This document shows, one piece after another, positions 1 through 5,165 of a stretch of 5,261 bases of DNA. Numbering within the stretch: the stretch's first letter is position 1; each line of letters starts with the position of its first letter. The DNA is from Desulfobacteraceae bacterium (lineage in GTDB: Bacteria; Desulfobacterota; Desulfobacteria; Desulfobacterales; Desulfosalsimonadaceae): positions 1 through 5,261 of the forward strand of contig PUOB01000244.1 of NCBI GenBank assembly GCA_003551985.1, read 5' to 3'. The notes beneath the pieces are model-generated. The model was given only the letters and a program-made list of their open reading frames with translations. It ran no database searches and was not told where the DNA came from. The position numbers were made by a program, and so were the translations under genes.

Positions 1-45
1 AGCCCTCTTCTCATCCTCATCGAATGAATAAGCACACTTTACCAT
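1..45 (-). CDS. Possible 5' end of a minus-strand gene, cut by the window edge
   Basis: On the minus strand an ATG at 45-43 opens a frame that stays open for 15 codons to the window edge and reads MVKCAYSFDEDEKRA. The composition is charged and protein-like. A GGAAAG sequence lies 8 bases upstream of the ATG and could serve as a modest ribosome binding site. An earlier ATG in another frame closes after four codons. If real, the gene is divergent from the patatin-like gene at 260 and shares the 46-259 spacer with it. Fifteen codons are too few to assign a family, and an open frame this short is easily chance, so the call is tentative. Confidence 0.3.
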   Translation of the reverse strand, partial: MVKCAYSFDEDEKRA

Positions 46-98
46 TTTGTCATCTTTCCGGCCATCATTTTTTAAGCACTTACTTTGCCTGCCCGTCA

Positions 99-139
99 GC
101 CGGTCCGGCAGCCAGGACCATCGCTGATACAAAACAGCG
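99..139. repeat. Small inverted repeats in the spacer upstream of the patatin-like gene
   Basis: The spacer 46-259 has no convincing gene but does hold small dyads. GCCGG (99-103) and CCGGC (105-109) form an 11-base palindrome around T104. GGTCC (102-106) pairs with GGACC (115-119). CGCTG (122-126) pairs with CAGCG (135-139). They could be operator half-sites or RNA stems, but each is only five base pairs and may be chance. Confidence 0.25.
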
Positions 140-259
140 TGGGTACAGTATGCCTGGGATTCGAAGGAAATGGATTTGGCAACAGCCACTATCTTGTTGA
201 CCGTAACAAAAAAAATTGTCATTGTAGTCGTCTAAAATAATCGCCATCAAGACTGGAAC

Positions 260-1201
260 ATGAATTTTATCTCCAAACTGCTTTCTCACTATCGGTATGT
301 TCATGCTCAACTGCGGGGTCTGCCCGGAAAAAAAGTGCTGGTGCTCGAAGGCGGGGGCATGCGGGGGATTTTTCTGGTCGGCGTCCTTCAGGCGTTTATG
401 GACCGCGGGTATTTTCCCTGGCACGTTATTATCGGCACTTCCGCAGGCGCTCTTACCGGGGCGGCTTACGCCGCCCAACAGATTTATCTTGCCCGGGATG
501 CTTTTTTCTCGGACCTGCTCTCGGGCCGGTTTATTCGAATGTCCAACATCTTCCGGCGGGAAAAGCATGTCCTCAATCTGGACTGGATGGTGGACAATTT
601 CACGGCGCAGGAAGATGGGTTGAACCTCAGGCGACTGCGCACGACTGCGTGTCCTTTAATCATTGTCACCACGCGCTTTTACCAGCACGCACCGCTGAGG
701 CCGATGTATCTGGACAGCCGCTTCGATGATGTTCCCCTTGCACTTAAGGCCTCGGCCGCGATTCCTTTTTTGTACCGCAATTTTGTGCCCTATAAAAACG
801 AAATGCTTATGGACGGCAGCGTATGCGATCCACTGCCTTACAAAAAAGCCCTGGAGAGGGGGTTTAACGAACGGGACATCCTGGTGGTGACCACCCGCCC
901 CCGGGGCTACAGGAAAGAACGCGAGTCCTTCTGGGTCAAGAAGCTTTACGAAGCCTATTACAAGGATGATCAATACCAGTATCTGCTTGCCGCCCTCAAA
1001 GACCATTACGGCAATTACAACCGCCTGCTCGACGAACTGGAGGAAGACCACCCGGATATCGACGTGATCTATCCCCCGGGCGACTTCAAGGTCAACCGGC
1101 TGAGTCGCAGTGAAGACAAAATCATGGAAGGATTTATTCAGGGCGTCGTTGCCGCCCGAAACTACCTTTACCCCCTCCGGGACCCGTCGCCGCCGGAATA
1201 A
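260..1201 (+). CDS. Patatin-like phospholipase family protein (COG4667/YjjU-like)
   Basis: A predicted serine acyl-hydrolase of the patatin fold, likely cleaving acyl esters of phospholipids or related lipids through a Ser-Asp dyad. The oxyanion-hole motif EGGGMRGIFLVGVL is at residues 30-43. The nucleophile elbow GTSAG at 59-63 places the serine at 61. The dyad aspartate is Asp185 in MDGSVCDPLPYKKA; the motif is DGS where the family usually has DGG or DGA. A stretch KASAAIPFLY at 163-172 is also typical of the family. There is no signal peptide or membrane segment, so the enzyme is probably cytoplasmic or peripherally membrane-bound. The 313 residues fit single-domain bacterial COG4667 proteins. 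The ATG at 260 has no clear Shine-Dalgarno sequence, but an in-frame stop lies at 233-235 and no better start precedes the catalytic core. A TTGACC at 197-202 is a possible -35 element with only a weak -10 (CATTGT, 220-225). The natural substrate cannot be told from sequence. Confidence 0.95.
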   Translation: MNFISKLLSHYRYVHAQLRGLPGKKVLVLEGGGMRGIFLVGVLQAFMDRGYFPWHVIIGTSAGALTGAAYAAQQIYLARDAFFSDLLSGRFIRMSNIFRREKHVLNLDWMVDNFTAQEDGLNLRRLRTTACPLIIVTTRFYQHAPLRPMYLDSRFDDVPLALKASAAIPFLYRNFVPYKNEMLMDGSVCDPLPYKKALERGFNERDILVVTTRPRGYRKERESFWVKKLYEAYYKDDQYQYLLAALKDHYGNYNRLLDELEEDHPDIDVIYPPGDFKVNRLSRSEDKIMEGFIQGVVAARNYLYPLRDPSPPE

Positions 1202-1288
1202 GCGAGGACGATGAATGAAGCGGACGCAGACACGAAATGACGCATAGCGCGCAATCGGGTTAATTGGCCTTTTCTGGATAGCCGCTAT

Positions 1289-2596
1289 TTACGATATCAT
1301 CCGTTTGCGCAGGTGAATCCACGCTTTCATCGCCTCAGGCGTCATCACCTCTTCGTTGCCGTAATCTTCTTCCCCCGCCCCCGCCAATTCCGGCGGCAAG
1401 TGGTCGATGATCAATTCCAAATCCCGGTGATCCTGAATTTCCTCATCGATGACCTGCGCCATTTTCCGGCTTGCAGGCGTATTGAGCAAGTTGTATTTGC
1501 GCAAGGATTTCAGTAAACCCAATAGCAGCATCTCCCAGGTCGTCATGGGCTGCTGCTTGGCAGTGGCCGATTCAGCCGCAGAATCAATAAAAGCAAACGG
1601 CGTTTGCGCAAACGGTTCGCCACGAGAAATAAAGGCTGAAATCCAATCGGTATCAAAAGAAAAATCAAACACCGTCGGATCCGCAATGACCGCCTCAAGC
1701 AACCGGCTTTCATACAGCTTGAAGGCTGCCTGTGTATCCAGAATACCCCGGGAAAAGATAGCCTGGCCGACCATGCGCTGGATGTGCCGCAGATTTTTTA
1801 TACCAATCCCCCATCGCGCCCCGTCTTTTACCAGGACCGAGTCCGGGTGCTTGCGGTTGCCCAGCACAACCCTGACGCCATTTCTTATAAACGGCCGCAG
1901 CAACAGCCCTATCTGCCCCAGATGTACCGAATTGTCAGCATCGGTATAGATGACCGCTTCCGCGCCATCGGCAATGGCCTGGCTGCAGCCCAGAATAATG
2001 GATCCGGCCTTACGGGAATCATCGACCGAGACAAGACGGCGCAATGGACCGCTTGGGGCCGGCAAATGTTCGGCCAGAAACAGGACGTTTATTTTATGAC
2101 CTGCCTCGTGCTCACCGGCAATTTCCCGGCATATTTCTCCACTGTTATAAGGACAGCCGTCATCAACGGGGTAAAGCCTCCAATCAATACCGGTTCCCCT
2201 GCTAACCCATTCCAGTTGTTGGATTTTGGTTCGGAGGAAATCTTCGCCATAAGGGTTGGAAACACTTTTGGGCCGCAGGCGGTTTTGCTCGCCCCACATG
2301 GCAAATACGACACCTATTTTTAAAGGGCGCAGATTATTCAGCAGGAACAAGCGGGATTCCAGCAGCTTAGCCGCTATTTTGAACTCCAGCGGGACTTCCG
2401 GCTGTCGTGATCTGGCCTGAATTTCATCGATAGCAATGTTTTCATCGGTCATCAGCGCATCGGCAAGATCGCGCACGCTCACCTGATGGGCCGGCTCGTT
2501 TAAGTCAAAAGTCTCTTTGGCATTGGACAGCAGTGATTCGAGATGGCTAATGGGCTTTCCTCCTGTATTGTACATTGCTTCGTTACTGTAATGCAT
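1289..2596 (-). CDS. GT-A fold glycosyltransferase, family 2-like, of unknown acceptor
   Basis: A predicted nucleotide-sugar-dependent glycosyltransferase, 435 residues in the longest frame. The motifs run in GT2/Alg5-like order. VDDGCP (144-149) is the nucleotide-binding DDG. KAGSIILGCSQA (196-207) matches the usual K-x-x-A/G segment. TDADNS (218-223) contains the metal-binding DxD at Asp219/Asp221. GNRKHPDSV (246-254) follows, then DTQAAFKLY (287-295) in the acceptor-side position and FDTDW (314-318), which resembles the FDxE/D block of polyprenyl-phosphate glycosyltransferases. No membrane helix is seen, so it is probably cytosolic. About 90 N-terminal residues precede the catalytic domain (which opens at LKIGVVFAMWGEQ, 92-104), and an acidic tail follows it, both unassigned. 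The ATG at 2596 has no ribosome binding site; ATG at residue 8 is little better; a strong AGGAGG precedes ATT at residue 16, which would give 420 residues (1289-2551). The gene stands alone, convergent with the patatin-like gene. Donor and product are not predictable here. Confidence 0.9.
   Translation of the reverse strand: MHYSNEAMYNTGGKPISHLESLLSNAKETFDLNEPAHQVSVRDLADALMTDENIAIDEIQARSRQPEVPLEFKIAAKLLESRLFLLNNLRPLKIGVVFAMWGEQNRLRPKSVSNPYGEDFLRTKIQQLEWVSRGTGIDWRLYPVDDGCPYNSGEICREIAGEHEAGHKINVLFLAEHLPAPSGPLRRLVSVDDSRKAGSIILGCSQAIADGAEAVIYTDADNSVHLGQIGLLLRPFIRNGVRVVLGNRKHPDSVLVKDGARWGIGIKNLRHIQRMVGQAIFSRGILDTQAAFKLYESRLLEAVIADPTVFDFSFDTDWISAFISRGEPFAQTPFAFIDSAAESATAKQQPMTTWEMLLLGLLKSLRKYNLLNTPASRKMAQVIDEEIQDHRDLELIIDHLPPELAGAGEEDYGNEEVMTPEAMKAWIHLRKRMIS
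2549..2564 (-). promoter_or_regulatory. Strong Shine-Dalgarno site followed by an in-frame ATT
   Basis: Read on the minus strand, AGGAGG (2564-2559) is followed by seven bases, AAAGCCC, and then ATT (2551-2549), in the frame of the glycosyltransferase. This is ideal spacing, and it is the only strong ribosome binding site near the 5' end of the gene. Neither ATG upstream (2596 and 2575) has one. The site may mark an AUU start, as known for infC, or it may be a coding coincidence, since GGAGGA also encodes Gly-Gly. Confidence 0.4.
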
Positions 2597-2616
2597 ATAA
2601 CGCCGGAAAAAAAAGC

Positions 2617-2645
2617 ATAATAAAATCTTTTTGGACCAGTGTCCA
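2617..2645 (-). promoter_or_regulatory. Candidate sigma70-type promoter for the glycosyltransferase gene
   Basis: On the minus strand, TGGACA (2645-2640; five of six matches to TTGACA) is separated by exactly 17 bases from TATTAT (2622-2617; five of six matches to TATAAT). Transcription would begin near 2610. That leaves only about 14 bases of leader before the ATG at 2596, or close to 60 bases before the ATT preceded by AGGAGG. Confidence 0.55.
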
Positions 2646-2666
2646 TGCAGAGATGAAAAAAAATGC

Positions 2667-2685
2667 TGCGCCTTGTATATGGAAC
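2667..2685 (+). repeat. Left copy of a 19-base inverted repeat
   Basis: TGCGCCTTGTATATGGAAC matches the reverse complement of 2994-3012 at 18 of 19 positions. Similarity beyond the 19 bases is weak: A-rich sequence sits outside both copies, but the GTCCCATC segment beside the right copy is missing or displaced here. It looks like a degenerate copy of the same intergenic repeat family. Confidence 0.7.
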
Positions 2686-2693
2686 GTTTGGAT

Positions 2694-2709
2694 CCATTGT
2701 AATCAATGG
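2694..2709. other. Short perfect hairpin
   Basis: CCATTG (2694-2699) and CAATGG (2704-2709) form a perfect six-pair stem with the four-base loop TAAT. It lies immediately inside the left copy of the inverted repeat. There is no adjoining T-run, so it is not an obvious terminator. Confidence 0.4.
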
Positions 2710-2816
2710 GCTATTTGCCGGTTATGCTCGCACAAATTGCCTTTTTTTAGCGAAACGTTCCGATTGCTGCCGACAAACAAGATCCTGAAATTTTTTACGT
2801 CGATAAAAGCAATCAG

Positions 2817-2846
2817 TTGACTGAACAGGCTGGCATGCTTTATCAT
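2817..2846 (+). promoter_or_regulatory. Possible sigma70-type promoter facing the lipoprotein gene
   Basis: TTGACT (2817-2822) and TATCAT (2841-2846) each match consensus at five of six positions, with an 18-base spacer. The element overlaps the large hairpin at 2823-2864. A transcript would start near 2853 and carry a leader of about 255 bases, including the hairpins at 2990-3027 and 3059-3080, before the GTG at 3108. No better promoter is visible closer to that gene. Confidence 0.3.
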
Positions 2847-2864
2847 AAGGCATCCTGCCTGTTT
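2823..2864. other. Long imperfect hairpin
   Basis: AACAGGC (2824-2830) pairs with GCCTGTT (2857-2863). After a T2831/T2856 mismatch, GG (2832-2833) pairs with CC (2854-2855). C2834 is bulged, and ATGCTTT (2835-2841) pairs with AAGGCAT (2847-2853), including one T-G pair. That gives 16 pairs around the loop ATCAT; the outermost G2823-T2864 wobble would add one. A T-run appears only at 2876-2880, so it is not a standard intrinsic terminator on the plus strand. It could be a structured RNA element, a protein-binding dyad or a repeat-family hairpin. Confidence 0.6.
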
Positions 2865-2989
2865 CCGGGTGAGTCTTTTTGGTTATATTGACTGAACAAT
2901 GTCCACAAGGAGTGTTTTTTCCGACGGCCCCAAAAACCCGGCCAATGCCGTTCATCTACCACGTTCGATAAGGAGCAGATGGCGAAGTT

Positions 2990-3027
2990 AAAAGTTCCAT
3001 ACACAAGGCGCAGTAGATGGGACTTTT
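2990..3027. repeat. Palindromic repeat unit ending in GACTTTTTACG
   Basis: AAAAGTTCCAT (2990-3000) and ATGGGACTTTT (3017-3027) form an 11-pair stem with one G-T pair and a 16-base loop. The unit continues into GACTTTTTACG (3021-3031), an 11-mer that recurs on the opposite strand at 5190-5200. From memory, elements of this shape are scattered between genes in Desulfobacterales-type genomes; that attribution is not testable here. Confidence 0.6.
2994..3012 (-). repeat. Right copy of the 19-base inverted repeat
   Basis: Read on the minus strand this is TGCGCCTTGTGTATGGAAC, differing from the copy at 2667-2685 at one base. It covers the outer part of the left arm and most of the loop of the 2990-3027 hairpin. 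The two copies face each other across 308 bases. Confidence 0.7.
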
Positions 3028-3058
3028 TACGACGCGATCAACATTGATAGTCTCTTAA

Positions 3059-3080
3059 AAAGTCGTGGTCAGACGACTTT
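3059..3080. other. Perfect hairpin just upstream of the lipoprotein gene
   Basis: AAAGTCGT (3059-3066) and ACGACTTT (3073-3080) form a perfect eight-pair stem with loop GGTCAG. It ends 11 bases before the AAGGA ribosome binding site and 27 bases before the GTG start. It is followed by GTAAAAATAATAAGG rather than a T-run. It could act as an operator or a 5' leader structure. Its arms echo the AAAGTC/GACTTT core of the neighbouring repeat. Confidence 0.5.
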
Positions 3081-3091
3081 GTAAAAATAAT

Positions 3092-3096
3092 AAGGA
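3092..3096 (+). promoter_or_regulatory. Ribosome binding site supporting a GTG start
   Basis: AAGGA lies 11 bases upstream of the GTG at 3108. Together with the lipoprotein signal peptide that begins exactly at this codon, it settles the start of the gene. Confidence 0.6.
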
Positions 3097-3107
3097 CGGG
3101 CAAAACC

Positions 3108-3839
3108 GTGAAGACAAAAAAACGCATTGTTTCAATAGGATTGACCTGGATTCTTTTTTCGTTGATCGCCTGCGCAAAACCGGTTGAAATTATGGAGCTC
3201 CCGCCTGTAGAGCCGGAAAGGATTTCCGGGAGAAACTACGAAATAAACCAATTGCAGCTTGCTTATGCCGGCGATGCAATAATAAAGGCAGAAGACTATT
3301 GGGTGCGCCACGACACGAACAGTAAAATCAGATGCTTAAATGATTTCACAATTCAACACCCCTTTGGGAGCCACTCGGGCGCCAGGGGCAGTACATATGA
3401 AATCAGCGGGACCATTATGGATGAGGACAAAAAATTATACCTGGTTAAATTCCCCAATATTGACAACTTGAATTTCGGCATCACTGAAACGGCGCAATGG
3501 GCCAATTTCGTGGTTGACGACGCTAATGAGCGACGGGGATCGATAATGAGCTTAACCCCGGAGGATACAACATTTGAATTTGTTGACCAGACCCGGATTG
3601 ACGAATCCCGGCGCTTTGTCAATTTTGAAATCATTTTTAACGGCACGACAAGAGACGCAGTAAAGCTGCTTTACCTGGAATATACACCTGAAGACACGGC
3701 ACGCCCCGCATTTCACAGGACGCTGACCTACCCGATAGATGCGGATATTATCAGGTTCAGACAGATCAGGATCAAGATACATGAGGCCACGCGTGAAAGC
3801 ATCTCCTATACCGTCCTTGAAGACGGTTTAAGCGGCTGA
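3108..3839 (+). CDS. Lipoprotein of unknown function
   Basis: A 243-residue predicted lipoprotein. A basic start (MKTKKR) leads to a hydrophobic stretch and the lipobox LIAC, giving lipidated Cys22. The residue after the cysteine is alanine, so by the usual Lol sorting rule it would go to the outer membrane. The mature part is hydrophilic, without further membrane segments. It is rich in alternating hydrophobic patterns such as STYEISGTIM, KKLYLVKFP and FVNFEIIF, which suggests a mostly beta-strand fold. I recognise no domain and no catalytic motif. Only one cysteine remains in the mature chain, in KIRCLNDF, so no internal disulphide is expected. The start is GTG, supported by the signal peptide. 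The gene lies 66 bases upstream of another lipoprotein gene in the same direction, so the two may be co-transcribed. Confidence 0.85.
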   Translation: MKTKKRIVSIGLTWILFSLIACAKPVEIMELPPVEPERISGRNYEINQLQLAYAGDAIIKAEDYWVRHDTNSKIRCLNDFTIQHPFGSHSGARGSTYEISGTIMDEDKKLYLVKFPNIDNLNFGITETAQWANFVVDDANERRGSIMSLTPEDTTFEFVDQTRIDESRRFVNFEIIFNGTTRDAVKLLYLEYTPEDTARPAFHRTLTYPIDADIIRFRQIRIKIHEATRESISYTVLEDGLSG

Positions 3840-3840
3840 A

Positions 3841-3866
3841 CGCCTGCGAGACAATGCCGCGAGGCG
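3841..3866. other. Hairpin directly after the first lipoprotein gene
   Basis: CGCCTGCG (3841-3848) pairs with CGC (3858-3860) and AGGCG (3862-3866), with G3861 bulged, giving eight mostly G-C pairs around a nine-base loop. It begins two bases after the stop codon. No T-run follows, so it is a weak terminator candidate at best. It might act as an RNA-stabilising element between the two lipoprotein genes. Confidence 0.4.
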
Positions 3867-3905
3867 AACCGCCATTGACGGAAAACAACCGAATTACGAG
3901 CCGCG

Positions 3906-4685
3906 ATGAAAACCATAGAGTATAAAAAGCCTTGCCCTTTCTTTTTCGTCTTCGTTCTTTTACTTATGATGGCCGGCATCAGCGGCTGCGCGGGCGTCCA
4001 CGGTCCCGCCGGCACCGGCCCCATAGACAAAACAACCCTGGACGCGGTCAGCAAATATGCACCGGGCTACCGTGCACAGGGCAACGAACCGTTCTGGAAG
4101 CTCGAAATGGAATATGCCACGATGACTTTCACGCCGCTTGACGGACGCATGATCACTGCGACCATTGGCCATGCGGAAGAAGTGTCCGGCGGGTACCGCT
4201 ATGTAGCAACGTCGGGCGATGATGTCCTGGAGGCAAAGATCGTGGATCAGGTCTGTACCGATGACATGACCGGCATGCCCTATCCCGAAACGGTCACGCT
4301 GGCGGTCAACGACAAAACGTTTCAGGGATGCGGCGGAAACCCGGAGGACCTGATCCTGAGCGTACAGTGGGAGGTGCTGTCCGTTAACGGCAAGGGCGTT
4401 ATCGACAACACGCATATCACGATGACCTTCAGGGAAAATAAACGGATTTCGGGCTATGCCTCGTGCAACGCTTACGGGGCGGAATATATCCTCACCGGGG
4501 AGTACCTGTCCATTTCAGAACCGGCATCAACACGCATGGCATGCCAGCCCGAGATTATGGCGCAGGAAAACGGGTTTTTCAACGCCCTCAAAAACGTGAT
4601 CGGGTTCAAGGTCACTTCAGACGACCGGCTTATTCTGCGTACGAGGGACGGCGGCACCATCACGGCGACAACAGGTGTGCAATAA
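3906..4685 (+). CDS. Lipoprotein with COG3650-like and META (HslJ-type) domains
   Basis: A 259-residue predicted outer-membrane lipoprotein. A hydrophobic signal segment (about 11-24) ends in the lipobox ISGC with Cys28, followed by Ala29 (no Asp retention signal). The first domain, about 51-150, resembles COG3650 proteins: YRAQGNEPFWKLEME (55-69), then CTDDMTGMPYP (117-127) and GCGG (141-144), with Cys117 and Cys142 a plausible disulphide pair. The second, about 152-256, is a META domain (PF03724, the HslJ family). It shows WEVLSVNG (155-162), ISGYASCNAYGAEY (181-194) and the STRMAC block (208-213), followed by the Glu/Phe-rich helix ENGFFNAL; Cys187 and Cys213 probably pair. HslJ relatives are linked to novobiocin resistance and heat-shock response in E. 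coli, but the biochemical role is unclear. The ATG has only a weak upstream ribosome binding site. The stop lies 3 bases from the convergent neighbour's stop. Confidence 0.93.
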   Translation: MKTIEYKKPCPFFFVFVLLLMMAGISGCAGVHGPAGTGPIDKTTLDAVSKYAPGYRAQGNEPFWKLEMEYATMTFTPLDGRMITATIGHAEEVSGGYRYVATSGDDVLEAKIVDQVCTDDMTGMPYPETVTLAVNDKTFQGCGGNPEDLILSVQWEVLSVNGKGVIDNTHITMTFRENKRISGYASCNAYGAEYILTGEYLSISEPASTRMACQPEIMAQENGFFNALKNVIGFKVTSDDRLILRTRDGGTITATTGVQ

Positions 4686-4688
4686 CAT

Positions 4689-5138
4689 TCAAGTCCCCAC
4701 AGCGCGCAGCTGATAGGTCCCTTTCATGACGGCCACCACCTCACCCGTTGCATCGACGATGTCCCCCTCAAGGCGATAATCGGCTTTTCCCTTTTCAGCC
4801 GCTTCCTGTTCGATCCGCGCGATCTCCGCCTCGTCCAATTGCACCTCGATGCGCACGTCCGTTGTTGCCGGGCGGCGAAACCGGATATACATATCTTTTA
4901 TGATCGGATAGTATTGGGTGACATCAAACGAGGTAAGAAACATTGCCCCGCCGGTGACCTCCCCCACTGAAAAAAGCGCGCCCGCGTACATAATTCCGAT
5001 ATGGTTTGTGTTTTCGCTTATTGGCAGGACCGTTACCACCCTGCCCCGCTCCATGACCGGCGCACTCAGCCCGGCCCGCTGCAAAAAGGGCACGGATGTT
5101 TCAACCAGGCTGCGGGCCTCTTCGCTTGTCAATGTCAT
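4689..5138 (-). CDS. Hotdog-fold thioesterase-like protein (DUF4442/YiiD-type)
   Basis: A 149-residue single-domain protein with the hotdog fold of the PaaI/YiiD/DUF4442 group, predicted to hydrolyse acyl-CoA or a similar thioester in the cytoplasm. The signature NHIGIMYAGALFSVGE spans residues 45-60: Asn45-His46, Gly48, the AGALF turn and Glu60 at the start of the central helix. The later beta strands include YIRFRRPATTDVRIEVQL and end with VVAVMKGTYQLRA, as expected for the fold. The length is typical of stand-alone members. The start ATG (5138) is preceded on its strand by GGAG with an eight-base spacer, a good ribosome binding site. Its end almost touches the convergent META-domain gene, with 3 bases between stops and no room for a separate terminator. 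Substrate is unknown; a lipid-metabolism role alongside the patatin-like enzyme is only inference. Confidence 0.92.
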   Translation of the reverse strand: MTLTSEEARSLVETSVPFLQRAGLSAPVMERGRVVTVLPISENTNHIGIMYAGALFSVGEVTGGAMFLTSFDVTQYYPIIKDMYIRFRRPATTDVRIEVQLDEAEIARIEQEAAEKGKADYRLEGDIVDATGEVVAVMKGTYQLRAVGT

Positions 5139-5165
5139 CCCATTTTCTCCGTTTCATCAGCGCCG

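Larger units (their letters stand above)
2817..2898. repeat. 11-base direct repeat flanking a hairpin
   Basis: TTGACTGAACA occurs at 2817-2827 and again, identically, at 2888-2898, 71 bases apart. The interval contains the strong hairpin at 2823-2864. The left copy overlaps the first arm of that hairpin, so this is not a clean target-site duplication. Confidence 0.5.
2597..3107. other. Gene-free, repeat-rich intergenic region
   Basis: About 510 bases separate the divergent glycosyltransferase and lipoprotein genes. Open frames of 60-80 codons cross it on both strands, but their translations are rich in Cys, Trp and Lys, lack recognisable motifs and have no good ribosome binding sites, so I do not call them genes. 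What it does hold is listed separately: a minus-strand promoter, a near-identical inverted repeat pair, four hairpins, an 11-base direct repeat and a possible plus-strand promoter. It is visibly more AT-rich than the flanking genes. Confidence 0.7.

Noticed and set aside
80..568. 162-codon minus-strand open frame over the start of the patatin-like gene
   Set aside because: It lies mostly antisense to a gene with intact catalytic motifs, shows no domain and has Pro/His-rich composition typical of a shadow frame.
260..1201. Patatin-like gene as the effector of a CBASS-type defence system
   Set aside because: No cyclic-nucleotide synthase, ubiquitin-like or accessory defence gene lies nearby, and the protein is closer to housekeeping COG4667 hydrolases.
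1202..1288. Shared terminator between the convergent patatin-like and glycosyltransferase genes
   Set aside because: No stem of useful length next to a T-run can be found on either strand in this 87-base gap.
1591..1617. GCAAACGG direct and GCAAAC/GTTTGC inverted repeats
   Set aside because: They lie inside the glycosyltransferase coding sequence and are explained by the repeated Phe-Ala-containing peptide there.
2575..2820. 81-codon plus-strand open frame in the intergenic region
   Set aside because: It overlaps the 5' end of the glycosyltransferase gene and its promoter, has no ribosome binding site, and translates to a Cys/Trp/Lys-rich sequence with no motif.
2823..2864. Hairpin as an integron attC site
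   Set aside because: The outer ends lack the RYYYAAC and GTTRRRY core sites, and no integrase or cassette is present.
2823..2880. Hairpin as an intrinsic terminator
   Set aside because: The T-run begins 12 or so bases after the stem rather than directly after it, and no plus-strand gene ends just upstream.
2722..2955. 77-codon minus-strand open frame in the intergenic region
   Set aside because: It runs through the hairpin and direct repeats, has no recognisable motif and looks like a chance frame.
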